64,000 nucleotides of DNA from Adiantum capillus-veneris (Eukaryota > Streptophyta > Polypodiopsida > Polypodiales > Pteridaceae), in contig CM043971.1 of the NCBI GenBank assembly GCA_014529385.2, positions 99,033,985-99,097,984 of the forward strand, in the 5' to 3' direction. Positions 46,374 through 57,340 of this stretch are shown here, piece after piece. Within the stretch, counting starts at the first letter, position 1. Each line of letters begins with the position of its first letter. A program made the position numbers and the translations under genes. A model generated the notes under the pieces. The model searched no databases. It saw only the letters and a program-made list of their open reading frames with translations, and was not told the DNA's origin.

Positions 46374-46674
46374 TGACACATCCAACCCTATGTGTCCGTG
46401 GACGAGCTACAGCATGATCAGGGTTCAATCAGTCCAGTCAGTCTAGATTTAGAAGTGATCTGGCACTTTTGTGAGTCTATTCGTAGACCGTGCATGCCCA
46501 GTCACTTAGTGTAGATACATATCCTCTGGTTGCACACAGCATGATCATAAGCATTCCCATCAAAATCCATTAAAATCAGTTAGGGGAATTTTTCAGTGCA
46601 TTTAGACTATTTTATCTATTTTTGATATTTTTCACTTATTATTTTTAAGTGACTTTTGTTGGAAAGTATGTAGG

Positions 46675-47217
46675 TGTAACAGACATGGACACTCCAAGTC
46701 AAGAATCAATCGCGACAGCACCAAATAACCACTTCAAACAATTCACAGATCACAAAAGATTTACACTGGCCCGGCGGAGTTCCGTGCCTAGAGATATTGG
46801 CCCCCAAGATTGGCGCCCCTTTCGGTATTTCTTTTTGTATTAATCAGTTCAAAGTACAAGAGGGTGGCTCGGAGTTCACTCTCAGACTCTGCGTCCAGAT
46901 GCTCTGAGAAGTAAAGGCCCAAACCACTTATTGACATGTTTACAAGGGATGCCAAAAGCAGAGCCCCAAAAGCTTCAAATCAAAAGCAACTGCTCTCTCT
47001 CTCTCTCTCACAGAGTCAAAACTTGAAAGCAAAAGCATTCTCTCTCTCTTTCTCATTGCGTAGAAAAAAAGCAAGATTTGCGTCGCTCAAAAAAAAAAAA
47101 TCCGCCTCCGCGATTTCCAAAAATTAGGGTTTTTGGCAAATATTAGGGTTTACAGGAATTTTAGGATTTCTGGCAGAAATTAGGGTTTTTGCTGTCCGTA
47201 GCTACGTCATCACTTAC
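46675..47217 (-). mobile_element. 3' LTR of gypsy-C
   Basis: It starts TGTAACAGACATGGACACTCC, carries AGAGATATTGGCCCCCAAG and several TTAGGGTTT motifs (47127-47190), and stops at CATCACTTA, without the TTGTGACA end present in the other copy. CCCCCTCTTGAAAGC follows. Confidence 0.88.
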
Positions 47218-47837
47218 CCCCCTCTTGAAAGCATTGTAATCGACCGCCATTACGCCTGCAAAACCAACAAAAGCCATAAACCGTCTTAGCAGACACTGAC
47301 TGTTAGTACCTACGTACTAGGAACACACATCTAGCACATGTACAAAATCGACTGTCACATCACAGGACATCACATGACATTCAACATTCATTCGGATCTT
47401 AGACCATGATTTATCGGCAATGTAGCTAGCAATCACATCTAGGTCCAATCAGGACCTCATCGATGTCCGATTGACTAACCCCTATTGCAACCATGTCTAT
47501 TCGAGATCAATCAGACCAAAATGCTGCAGTCATTTCGTCTATCAGTTCCTGCACTCAAAAGAAGTCAAGAACAAATCGGTATCATTATCAGGAATTCCAT
47601 TTCATAAAGTCATCCAGCAAAATACTGTTAGCTCTCAGTATCCCTGAAGCTCAAAGAGACATCAATGACTTTAGTATCAAAATCAAGGCATCTGTTGACA
47701 AAGGAGCGGAGTAACTCCCCTCTTCTGCATCCCACTGCACCAGATCTTCGGCCAAGCTGAATTTCTGGGTTCCGTTTGGAGTAGACTATGCTAAACCAAA
47801 ACATCAAGGTAAGGTTTCACAATCCGAGGAGTATCTA

Positions 47838-48329
47838 CTAGGTCCTCCTCCTCCATCGACTTCGCATCAAATGTAGGAAAGTTGTTGAACTTAACCAAGA
47901 ACCGCCTTCGGACTTTACCTTTCTTCGTATCCCTATGTGCCAAAATCTATTCAGGAACAAGGATCTCCTCGTTTTCTTCCACTTCGGGTTGCTCATCAGG
48001 TCCCCATCATCAGGCACATCACCCTTAAAAGGTTTCAAGAGACCCACATGGAATGCATTGTGAATCCTCCAAGTATCTGGCAGTTTCAATCGAAAGGAGA
48101 CATCATTTATCTTTTCAGTAATCTGGAAAGGTCCGTAGTATCGCATACTAAGCTTTGGAAAAAGCCTCTCCTTTCCCTTTTTCTTTCTTAGGCGTGCCTT
48201 CTCAAAACGTAAGAGCACCCAATCATCCTCCTTCAATTTCAAGTCGCGACGATGGCGATCCGCTGCCTTTTTCTGTCGTTCTTGAGACTCGTGCAAAGTC
48301 TCGCGAACCTTGGCAAAAGCCGTATCCAA
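47838..48329 (-). pseudogene. Gypsy-C integrase C-terminal domain and chromodomain
   Basis: The minus strand reads [20 protein letters not shown], then [20 protein letters not shown] and [18 protein letters not shown]. This is the integrase SH3-like end, nearly the same as chromovirus E at 30390-30640. A chromodomain follows in another frame near 47850-47900. Shifts near 48000 break the frame. Confidence 0.85.
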
Positions 48330-48517
48330 ATCTCGTGAATATTCATCCGCTTCAAATATCTAATCTTTTGTGCTCAGCAAGGATGGAACCTTCGCAGCAC
48401 TTTCAACAATCTCAAATGGCGTCTTCCCCGTCGAAGAGTGTATCTTGTTATTGTAGGCAAATTCCACCAAAGGTAAGTTCTTTTCCCATTGAGTCTTCTG
48501 ATCCGAGATACAAGACT

Positions 48518-48935
48518 TCAATAATCTAAAACCATTGAATTGGCAATCTCAGATTGTCCGTCAGTCTGCAAGTGGAACGATGACGAGAACTGCAACCGCG
48601 TGCCAATGTTCTCCCAAATTGCCTTCCAAAACAAACTCATAAATCTGGGGTCTCTGTCGGAGACAATCATCTCATACGTGGCATGTAATCGGAAAATCAT
48701 TGTGATCATTCTGTGTTCTCGGGATCAAAAATGAAATCCATTTCAATATTTTCCCAGGGACGGGTGGGTATGGGTAAAGGCTGTAACAATGCCTGTGCCT
48801 TATGCCTGTCAAACTTGACCTTCTGGCATACTGCGCACAAACTCTTTCACATCCTTGTTGAGTCTCGGCCAAAAGAAGTATCTCTCTACCCCTTCATGGT
48901 GGTAGCAATGCCGCGGTGACCCGTAAAAGGTGGAC
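48518..48935 (-). pseudogene. Gypsy-C integrase zinc region and core fragment
   Basis: The minus strand gives VERYFFWPRLNKDVKEFV near 48860-48915 (after the H2C2 histidines), then MIVSDRDPRFMSLFWKAIWE and FSSSFHLQTDGQSEIANS at 48530-48690. The core between them is mostly present but frame-broken. It joins gag directly at about 48930. Confidence 0.82.
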
Positions 48936-49954
48936 CAAGAAGAAATAAAAAGCTTTTTAAATTTCAACCATTTAACTGGCGCAGTCTTGTTTAAAAGAAG
49001 CGTGGACCACCAAGTACGAGCATTCCCCTTAAGGTAAGAGGTAGCTCTCCGAATCTTGGAGTGCTCTGAATAGCGTCCTCCCGCGAAAGCAATGTCAAAC
49101 TGTTGTATAAAAGACAAAGCCTTCGAAGCATCTGAGTATCCTGAAAAAGTATCGAACTTGATCGAGTGGCCACCTTCCTTAAACTCTTAGACTTTCTTGC
49201 TTTTATCTTCGAGAAAGTCATAGTGGTTGGCTTTGTGAAAATTCTTCTTGTTCGCATAGAATTTTCCATCATCAGAATTTGAGCTGTCTGTAGACAAGTC
49301 CTCAGTAGAACTGTCAGTCTCTGGGCGAGATTTAGCCTTCTTTGCCTTTTTCTTGCCCTTTCCGAAGCTTTGTTTCTTGCTTCGCTTTATACCTTTTCTG
49401 TCTTCTTCGCTCAAATCTGAAGAGCTAGAAGAACTGTCAGAAGAAGAAGAAGAAGAAGAAGAAGAACTGGGTACTCCTTCAAATCGAACACCCTTCTTCT
49501 GTTTCTTTGCCTTGTCGAATGTCGACTGACCACCCAAATATCCCGGGAAGTCAGTGCCTTTCTTCTGCTTTTTGCCGTGCTTTTTGGCTTTCTTTTGCGC
49601 GTCAAAAAGCTGAGCAATCCGTGCGTCAACCACCTCTTGTAATTCCTTCTCTGAGTACTGTTTGTGATCAGAAGGTTTCTTGAGAGCGGGTTTCAGGGGT
49701 GGTGGAGTGGTTTTCTGCCACTGTGCATGCACTTCCTGAAAAGAAGTCTCGCTCATATATTTTGCCAATTTCGGATCCTTCGCAATATTGAGCATCATCT
49801 TTGTTGCATCGCTGATCAATTGACGACGCTTCATCTCTCTTTGCTCCGCCTAAGTAGGCTGAGGCGGGCCATACTCTCTATCAAAATCTTCGTTGTGATC
49901 CCTGCCCGCATCTCCAGATGCAGAGGGAGTCGACTGATCCTTGCGTGAAGCCAT
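48936..49954 (-). pseudogene. Gypsy-C gag, fused by deletion to integrase
   Basis: ATG at 49954 (MASRKDQSTPSASGDAGRDH) is followed by a TAG near 49852 in the same frame, then MKRRQLISDATKMMLNIAKD. A lysine-rich stretch, a serine run (about 49430-49470) and the gag core (IRRATSYLKGNARTWWSTLL, 49000-49060) follow. The core breaks off at KWLKFKKLF and the next residues are integrase. The deletion makes an internally shortened element. The serine/acidic run is low-complexity and may be a spacer. Confidence 0.82.
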
Positions 49955-50010
49955 AGGTGCCGCGGAAAAAAAATTGGGGATCGGATTTCCCGTAGAAGAG
50001 AAATCGGCCG

Positions 50011-50024
50011 TGCTCTGATACCAA
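50011..50024 (-). other. Primer-binding site of gypsy-C (tRNA-iMet)
   Basis: The minus strand reads TTGGTATCAGAGCA immediately inside the 5' LTR, a full match to the usual plant iMet primer site. Confidence 0.93.
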
Positions 50025-50552
50025 TGTAACAGACTTGGACACTCCAAGTCAAGAATCAATCGCGACAGCACCAAATAACCACTTCAAACAATTCACAGAT
50101 CACAATAGATTTGCACTGGCCCGGCGGAGTTCCGTGCCTAGAGATATTGGCCCCAAAGACTGGCGCCCCTTTCGGTATTTCTTTTTGTATTAATCAATTC
50201 AAAGTACAAGAGAGTGGCTCGGGGTTCACTCTCAGACTCTGCGTCCAGATGCTCTGAGAAGTGAAGGCCCAAACCACTTATTTAAATGTTTACAAGGGAT
50301 GCCAAAAGCAGAGCCCCAAAAGCTTCAAATCAAAAGCAACTGCTCTCTCTCTCTCTCACAGAGAGTCAAAACTTGAAAGCAAAAGCATTCTCTCTCTCTT
50401 TCTCATTGCGTAGAAAAAAAGCAAGATTTGCGTCGCTCAAAAAAAAAAATCCGCCTCCGCAATTTCCGAAAATTAGGGTTTGTGGCAGAAATTAGGGTTT
50501 GCAGATTTTTTCGGGTTTCTGCTGTCCGTAGCCACGTCATCACTTTGTGACA
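50025..50552 (-). mobile_element. 5' LTR of gypsy-C
   Basis: Plus-strand ends are TGTAACAGACTTGGACACTCC and CATCACTTTGTGACA, 528 bases. It has the same internal blocks as the 3' copy (AGAGATATTGGCCCCAAAG, TTTCGGTATTTCTTTTTG, CT-rich 50343-50400, TTAGGGTTT motifs 50473-50500). Confidence 0.92.
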
Positions 50553-51901
50553 GTAGGGCAAATTGAGTAAGTTTGTATATAAGCAAACCTAGACTAGCAC
50601 TAAATGGCAGAAGAGGCAATAGGAGCCAAGCTCAACAGGCAACTTCTCAACAAGACCCCTTGGCGGTTTCCCCCTCCAAGTAAGAAGAACCTTTCCCCCC
50701 ATTGGCGTTTTTCATCAGCTAGCGTTTTTGCAACAACAGATCCTCGACGCAAGCAAGCCCAAGCCTGGCGTTTTTGCATCAGCAACCATCGCCACAGGAA
50801 CCCCCCATCAGCTAGCGTTTTTGGATATCCCAGAGCCTAGCGTTTTCTGAAGTCTGCAGCCCTAGCGTTTTGACATTCCTAGCGTTTGCAGATTCCAGCC
50901 TTTGCAAGTTCAGCCCTGGCGATTTTCAGCAATAGAAAGACCTTCAAGTTCAGCCATAAGTAGCAGATTCAGCCCGGAAAGACCATCAGTTTTCAGCCTA
51001 AAGAAACCTCAGTTTTCAGCCCTAAACCTGCAGATTTTCAGCGACAAAGACCCACAGAAACAGCCCCCCAATCAGCGTTTTTGGACTAGTCACAGATTTC
51101 AGCCCATAGCGTTTTTGGACAGCAATAGAAAGATTGCAGATTTCAGCCCTTAGGTCGACTTCGTCCTCAACGTCATCATCGCCAACATAGCCTAGACTTG
51201 CATCAGTCTCATGATTCCATTTGTACCAGATTGTGCGATCATAAGTAGACCACTCTCGCCGACGAGAGTGGGGCCTTTGGAGGAGGGTTTTACGTCGTCT
51301 CTGGTGTCGTATCTCTCTTCTCTCTCTATCTCTCAGTCTCATACCCTTGCACGCACAGTGTCCATTCACTTTGTTTGTGATCATAGCATTCTTTCATTAA
51401 GAACGGAAGGCTCTACCTTCCATAAGAACAAAAGGAACCTTGAGCACAGTTCGGAGCACTCATCTTGAGCAAAGAGCAAACATTCATTCCGCTGCACCTA
51501 ACATTGGTATCAGAGCTTTGGCAGTGTTCTGTATCACTCAAGGAAAGAGCCACAGATTTATTTTTTTTTGCTTGTTGAGGTCGCACAAACCCAAGTTCGC
51601 TTTGGCGTGTCGATTCCTAATCGTGTTTTTGAAGAGTGACAGGAATCCCAGGAAAGAAGGGCTTGTCCAGCCTCCCCTTGTGTCTCTTTTCACTCATTGA
51701 GAGCGGACCGTGCACTTAGTGGCTGGCCAATCGACGTGAGGTGGGAAAAAGCAACCTTGGTGTGAGCGCAAGGCCGCCAAGGGGTGCGCCCACGGAAAGG
51801 AGTAGAACTTGGGTGAAGAGAAGATCCTTCTCAAATACGGTTTGCAAGTGAAAGAAAACCTCAAGAACCTCAAGACTCTCAAGAACCCAAGACCCTAGTG
51901 C

Positions 51902-53236
51902 ATGGTAATCACCCGGAGCGGAATGGATACTTTGCATACAGGTGGTGAGCATGAGAGAGACGACGAAGAGTTTTCCCCACCAAGAGATTTTTCCGACCCT
52001 CCCCCTTCGCCATCTACGCCACGAATTGTACCAACTTTTATGGAGGAGACCGATGTTGGACATGATGGCACAACAAGAAACGAATTGAGTTGCGCTAGCA
52101 CAACTAGCAAGAAAAGCAGAACAACGAGAAGCTAACGACCGCGAGAGCAACGAAAGAAACAAAAGAATTGCCACACAACAAGAAGCAAATCGCATTAGCA
52201 TGATGGCTAAACAAGAAGAGACTCGCATTGCTTTGGAACGCGAACGCAACGAACGAAAAGAAAGAAAAGAACAAAGAAAGGAGGCGGCGGCAGCACGAAG
52301 CGCAGCCTTGGAGGCCGAGCGTGAAGCTCAAAGAGTGGCCTTGGAGATCGAGCATGAGGCTCAAAGAGAACTATGCACTCAAGAATTGATTCGACAAGTA
52401 CTTGCCTCGAATCCGAACCAGCCAAAGATCGTGGGAGTTCCTCAAGTAGCGCAAGCCATGATGCGGATTCCAACCATCCAGTCACAGAGAAGTTAACTTT
52501 CAGTAAGTATGATGGTAAGATCGATGCTACGCTTATTCATTCTTGGTTGCATCAATTTAATGCTTATTTTGCGACAACTAAGAAGACAGGAAATAGCAAA
52601 GTTTTGACGGCAGCCATGTACCTTGCCGGTGATGCCATCAATTGGTACCACGCATGGCAAGAGGCACAGTAAGCCGCGCACCTAGAGGGAGCCGACGAAT
52701 TCACGCCCCTTTCTTTCAATTGGGTTGATTTCCAAGACAAGCTCAAGGCGCGGTTTATGCTACCTCAATACCTCGCACGATTGAAGGACGATTGGCGCGC
52801 TCTCAAGAAAAATGGTATGCCGGTTATGTCTTTTTCTAATCGTGTTTTGCAGCTAGGTACCCAATTACGCAAGTCGGATGATGAACGCAAAGAGGCATTC
52901 CTTTATGGATTGGACGAGTATATCAAGTACGATGTCAAGGTGCTCGATCCAATCGATCTCAACAAGGCGGTAGCGATTGCTCTCGCACAGGAGATGAAGC
53001 ACAACAAGGGAAAGCCTAAGGAGAACAAGACTTCCACAAGTACCCCGTAGACTTCTCATTACCTTCGGAATGGTAAGGACGGTAAGAATGGTAAGAATGG
53101 TAACTCTTCTAACCAATCTTCCGACAGTCTCTCAAAAAAGAATTCTTCCAATGAATCTAAGGGTAAGGCTAACACAATTGCTAAACCTAAGCTCACTACA
53201 GATGAAAAGGTAGCACAAGGAATTGTAGGAGGATAC
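51902..53236 (+). pseudogene. Gypsy-B gag with N-terminal coiled coil (broken)
   Basis: MVITRSGMDTLHTGGEHERD opens at 51902. A charged coiled coil (ALERERNERKERKEQRKEAA, 52230) lies in a different frame, then the gag domain (LTFSKYDGKIDATLIHSWLH at 52492, YLAGDAINWYHAWQEAQ at 52618), a stop, and MLPQYLARLKDDWRALKKNG with LRKSDDERKEAFLYGLDEYI. The tail is lysine/asparagine/glycine-rich. It parallels gypsy-A gag throughout and ends at the deletion point 53240. Confidence 0.85.
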
Positions 53237-53238
53237 AT

Positions 53239-53273
53239 CAATATCACATTTTTTTAAAGTCACTTAATAAAAG
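53239..53273 (+). mobile_element. Copia 3' LTR fragment left of the hAT element
   Basis: CAATATCACATTTTTTTAAA and CACTTAATAAAAG match positions about 63-100 of the copia 5' LTR. The first 60 bases of the LTR were removed in the deletion that cut gypsy-B. Confidence 0.75.
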
Positions 53274-56200
53274 CAGAGTTACCGGGGAACGGATTCTAGA
53301 GGCCTCGAAACGCCGGAACAGCGTTCCAGCCGGCTGGGAGTGAACGGAACGTTCCGGAACGGACGGACGTTCCGGCAAGCAATCTGTGACTAGAAACGCA
53401 GAGTAGGAACGACCGGGAACGCATCGGAACGGCCGGAACGGCAGCCAACGGCTGTTTTTTTGAGTTTTAAAAAATTTGACTGTTTGGGGCAGCAACGTCC
53501 ACTTACAGTGCCCACCTCCATAGCTTATATAATAGCCGCTTCTACCCCCATTCTTCACAAATGCATCAAGGTTGAAGGCCAAGCTCTCCACCTCTCTCTC
53601 TCTCTTGGGCTAACCCTCAAGGCTCAAGGCTCAAGGCTCAACTTTCAAGCTCTCCTTCTCTCGGTCTCAACTTTCAAGAGGTGAAGCCTCTCTCTCAAGC
53701 TCTCTATCTAAAGTTTCAACTTCTCATTGCTCAAGGCTCAAGGCTCAAGCCTCTCTCTCTCAAGCCCTCTCTCAAGCTCTCTCTCTCTCTCTCTCACGGA
53801 TAATCCATGGCCTCTTCTTCTCGTACAACCCCCTCCGTTCATGCGGGCAACACTCAAAAGGCGAAGGAATGGTCGTGGTGGGATGAAGTGACCTCGGAGG
53901 GCACCTTGTCGGTGGCGGGAGGTTCTCGTGCATGGGCATGCAAGCTATGCTCTTACACGCAGAAAGGGGGGCATGACAAAGTGAGGGCACACTTTCTTCG
54001 AGTGCCGAGACATGAGGTGAGATTTTGCACCAACGTAACCATCAAGAAGAGGAAGGAGCTCGAGGAAAAGGATCGGCAATTCAACCATAAAGCCAAGCCC
54101 GCACGCAAAGGTATTGATCCAAAGACCCTCATTTTCCCTTCTTCCTCTTTACCTGGTGTAGGTGTTGGTGCATCTTCACGAGGTCCAATTCGTCGCCAAA
54201 GGACCCTTGCCACCTCTTGGGACCCAAAGAAGAAGGAAGAGGTGGATGCGGCCCGATTCTTCTATCACGACCATATCCCATTTGTCGCGGCGAGGTATGT
54301 TCATTGTTTTATGATTTATCAATCTTCTCTCTCATTTCTTCCGTTATCGTCGTTTCCACCTTTTTGATACTAACCTCTTCTATGTTTGATCGAAATAGAT
54401 CGGAGTATTGGAAAGACACGGTGCAACGGATAGGAGAGTATGGCACCGGCTATGTGCCGCCATCTTCAGAGGCTCTCCGAACCACTTTGCTCGATTGAGA
54501 GAAGGCTATCGTGGAGCAAGCAACCCTCAATATTCAACGTCTTTGGGCAAAACATGGCGTTTCCCTCATTGCCGACGGGTGGAGCGATACAAGGAAGAGA
54601 TCTATCCATGGTCTCGTCGCATACTCGAATAGAGAGATGTACTTTGTGCACTCTCATGATGCCACCGAGAGTGGCAAGTCCGCTGATGTCCTCTCTACAG
54701 AGTGGATAGCGGCCATAGAAACAATCGGTGAGCAACACGTGGTGGCCTTTGTCACAGATGGGGAGGCATCAAACAGGGCAACAGCAGCTATTATAGAGGG
54801 CCACTATCCGCATGTGACAGTGTGCTTTTGCATGGCACACTGCTTGAACAACCTTCTAGAAACGTCAGTTAGCTAGACTGGATCGCTCTAGTTATTGCTG
54901 ATGCAGTGAAGATTGTTACTTTCATCAACAATCACAACTTGGTTCGGAGTGAGTACCTCAAGAGGTCGGGCGGCAAAGTGCTTCTAAAGTATTCAGACAC
55001 CCGCTTCGCATTCAACTTTCTTCTTGTGCGCAAGCTGTCTGAATGTCAAAATGCGGTCCGACAGGTCTTCATCAGTGATGAGTTCACCACCTCCCCCTAT
55101 GCAAAGACAGTTGCAGGGATTTTGTGCAAGGATAAGGCAAAGGATCTTGAGTTCTGGAAGGAGCTCAAGAGTCTAGACGCACAGGTAAAACCGGTGGTTC
55201 ATTTGCTTCCAGTTCTGGATGGCATGGATCCTTGCATTGGCAAGATTTATGAGGCAATGGACCGCATGATTGAGCAGCTTGCACAGCTTGAGCCGAACGC
55301 AGAGCGATATGAGGAGATCCATGCGCTTTGCAGCTCGAGGTGGAATTCATATGCCTCTCCTTTACACGGGGCAGCGTACATGGTGGATCCAGAGTTCCAA
55401 GGTGCAGGGCAAGAGACAGATAGGGAAGTCATGAACCAATTTATAGAGATCTTAAACAAGATGGTTCTAGACAGAAATGGGCGACGCATTGTCAGAGATC
55501 AGTTGAGACAGTACAAAGAGATGCGGGGGTCATTTGGCAATCTAGATGCTCAGATTGATCGCAGGAAGATAGGTTCAGTGCTATGGTGGGAGGACTATGG
55601 CTATGATGGCCCTGAGCTTCAGAGATTGGTGATCCGCATTCTCAGCCAGTCAGTTAGTACCTCATGCTTGGAGCAATTGTGGAGTACCTTTAGCCACATT
55701 GCTTCCAAGAAGAGGAATCGGCTTGGAGTGGAGAAGGCTAATGATCTTGTCTTCGTCAGCGCAAATTTGAAAATGCTTTGCAAGAGTACAGACAAACATA
55801 CAGATCCTTTTACATAGTGGGAGATGGAACAAGAGGCTCCTCAGGCAGGTGGAGATGCACATCCATCAACACCAGGTACTTCATCTGTGGCTGAGATCGA
55901 GGCGGGCCTAGAGCTCGATGATGAGGAATGGGAGGATGTGCATGATTTACAGCCGGCTACTACGGATTGGGAGGCCTCTCATGCTAGTGGCTCTTGAGTG
56001 TTGAGTCTTTGCCATTTATCCTTACCTTTTTGTATGGCTGCTTGAGCCTTGCCCTCTTTGCCATTTGTAGCTACTAGCATCTTTATGGTATTTGTCACCT
56101 TCAGTCTTTTGGTATTGTGGTCATTGGTTTGCCCCCCTTTGGTTTTTTAAATTTTTGTAGCACCTTGGCGACCCTTGAGGCTTGTTAGCCATAATTAATT

Positions 56201-56541
56201 CCAAAGTGTTATCTCTGACGACTACTCTTGCAATTATTTGAGAGCATTGTGTATGGGCATTGTGTTTGCTGAATGTTGTATATGTGCTATGTACTCTGGG
56301 CGTTGCACATCACAATCAAATCATAATAAGGTTGAATGGTCTTCGAATCGTGTTTTTTGTGGGTATTAGAGTCAAAGGACCCTAGTACTACTTGTATTCA
56401 AACACATAACGCTAAAAAAAACAATATTTGGGTGTTTTTTTAGCCTCCCGTTCTGCACGTTCCCGTTCCAGGCCCATTCCCGTTTCCCTGTTCCGCAGGG
56501 AGGGCCGTCGCCGTTCCCGTTCCGCGTTCCGGGTAACTCTA
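53274..56541 (+). mobile_element. hAT DNA transposon with perfect 8-bp TSD
   Basis: Terminal inverted repeats begin CAGAGTTACC on the left and end GGTAACTCTA on the right (final base changed). The eight-base target-site duplication AATAAAAG (53266-53273 and 56542-56549) is exact and falls in the copia 3' LTR. Subterminal regions are packed with GGAACG or CGTTCC motifs. The transposase gene inside is broken, so the 3268-base copy is probably inactive. Confidence 0.93.
53807..55997 (+). pseudogene. hAT transposase: BED finger, DUF659, hAT dimerisation domain; disabled
   Basis: Exon 1 (53807-54294) starts MASSSRTTPSVHAGNTQKAK and holds a BED-type zinc finger (WACKLCSYTQKGGHDKVRAH, then Cys near 54030). 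Intron 54295-54398 has GT...AG ends and a CTAAC branch site at 54370. Exon 2 joins in phase (SEYWKDTVQRIGEYGTGYVP). A DUF659-type region follows (VSLIADGWSDTRKRSIHGLV, then VVAFVTDGEASNRATAAIIE). The C-terminal hAT domain is LSQSVSTSCLEQLWSTFSHI (55645). TGA at 54496, TAG at 54874, a frame change near 54890 and TAG at 55815 disable it. The true end is TGA at 55995. The family excises and reinserts DNA through the TIRs. Confidence 0.9.
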
Positions 56542-56549
56542 AATAAAAG

Positions 56550-56722
56550 TGGGAAACCCCAAAACTCACTTATTGAGTTTTCCCCAAAAAACGTGAGCTC
56601 TCTCTCTCCCTGCTTCAATCCCTAGCACTTCCTCTCTGTTGCACTCCGCCTCCTGCTTCTTGCCCCAATCCTGCACTACATCGCGACGTGCACCTATCGG
56701 CACCTTCTGCTTCGCGCTTTCA
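56550..56722 (+). mobile_element. Copia 3' LTR, right part
   Basis: It resumes after the hAT target duplicate with TGGGAAACCCCAAAACTC and ends TTCGCGCTTTCA, as the 5' LTR does at 32042. AGTTT and the rest of the chromovirus E LTR follow. Confidence 0.88.
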
Positions 56723-56727
56723 AGTTT

Positions 56728-56925
56728 CTGTAACTTTGCTCAAGCATTAATATAAAAATAAATACCGAAAGGGGCGCCAGACTTTGGGGCCAATACCTCT
56801 GGGCACAGATCTACGCCAGGCCGTGTCAACTCTATTTAACCGTGATAAAGTTTGCGAAATTTTTTAAGTGATTCTCTCGTGTGTACGTGCCAGAATTCCG
56901 ACTTGGGGTGTCCAAGTCTGTTACA
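56728..56925 (+). mobile_element. 3' LTR of chromovirus E, right part
   Basis: CTGTAACTTTGCTCAAGCAT through GTGTCCAAGTCTGTTACA matches 28432-28628 of the 5' LTR. It completes the LTR interrupted at 31764. Confidence 0.88.
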
Positions 56926-56930
56926 ACTAG

Positions 56931-57340
56931 CCAGGGGACCAAATCTGGTCCCCAACCAGACACAGAAAGGGAAAGTTGCAGATGACAGAGAGACTGACCC
57001 CGGAAAACTCTAGGAACACGGTCCCCACCTCAGGCCAGCCAATCGGGTGGGCACAACACATGTCTAGTACCGCCAAGAAGGTACATCTACCTCAGATATG
57101 GCCGGGCATAGCCACAAAACAGTCCTCACTCTGTGAACTGCTCCTAGGAGATATTGGAGCCACCACCGCATAGAAGATGTAACTCTCACCACCTCTTAGC
57201 TCCTAGACAAGGAACCAATCCAAGGGAGCTAGCATGAACGGATAATGTGGCCGGTGGTAGAGGTGAACATATCAGCAAGGTTATTTGACGTAGAATAGTA
57301 TTCTAGTTAAATAGAATCATCCATGATCTTCTCACGAACA
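56931..57340. other. Unassigned sequence with a short hairpin
   Basis: GGGGACCA and TGGTCCCC form an eight-base stem with a four-base loop at about 56934-56953. No gene is recognisable. Confidence 0.5.

Larger units (their letters stand above)
46675..50552 (-). mobile_element. Gypsy-C: chromovirus deletion derivative, minus strand, perfect TSD
   Basis: LTRs are 46675-47217 (3') and 50025-50552 (5'). The exact target-site duplication GTAGG lies at 46670-46674 and 50553-50557. The primer-binding site TTGGTATCAGAGCA is at 50011-50024 and the polypurine tract at about 47216-47230. The interior keeps gag and the integrase/chromodomain end only; protease, reverse transcriptase and RNase H are missing. 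The LTR pair looks very similar by eye, suggesting one of the younger insertions here. It is the same family as chromovirus E. Confidence 0.92.
46374..51503 (+). mobile_element. 5' LTR of gypsy-B, split by gypsy-C
   Basis: The left part 46374-46674 (TGACACATCCAACCC) and the right part 50558-51503 (ending GCTGCACCTAACA) join across the GTAGG duplication to give about 1.25 kb homologous, in reverse, to the gypsy-A LTR. The right part is rich in CAGCCC and AGCGTTTTTG repeats (about 50700-51150). Confidence 0.88.
46374..53240 (+). mobile_element. Gypsy-B: same family as gypsy-A, plus strand, 3'-truncated
   Basis: The 5' LTR runs 46374-51503 and is interrupted by gypsy-C. A primer-binding site TTGGTATCAGAGC lies at 51504-51516. 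Gag is recognisable from 51902 to 53236. The element stops abruptly at 53240, where a fragment of the copia 3' LTR begins. One large deletion therefore removed its pol and 3' LTR together with copia integrase end, reverse transcriptase and RNase H. Its LTR lacks the first seven bases seen in gypsy-A. Confidence 0.87.
31765..56722 (+). mobile_element. Ty1/copia element spanning 25 kb with five nested insertions
   Basis: The 5' LTR is 31765-32042. A primer-binding site one base off TGGTATCAGAGCC follows at 32045. The gag start is at 32491, the rest of gag at 39175-39830, protease at 39831-40310 and integrase at 45825-46373, with the 3' LTR in pieces at 53239-53273 and 56550-56722. The flanking pentamers are GGTTT (31760-31764) and AGTTT (56723-56727), and the split chromovirus LTR resumes correctly after the second. 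Reverse transcriptase and RNase H are absent, lost in the deletion that also cut gypsy-B. Its own DNA amounts to about 3 kb. Confidence 0.85.
28038..56925 (+). mobile_element. Chromovirus E (Ty3/gypsy), split by a 25-kb nested insertion
   Basis: The 5' LTR is 28038-28628 and the internal region 28629-31448. The 3' LTR begins at 31449, is interrupted at 31764 and resumes at 56728, ending at 56925. The flanking pentamers are ACTGG (28033-28037) and ACTAG (56926-56930), a four-of-five target-site duplication. The element itself is only about 3.9 kb: leader, gag, protease and the start of the reverse transcriptase are missing. It is the outermost layer of the nest. Confidence 0.85.

Noticed and set aside
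49430-49480. A serine-rich splicing-factor-like host gene
   Set aside because: The poly-serine and lysine stretches lie inside gypsy-C gag, between its start and the gag core.
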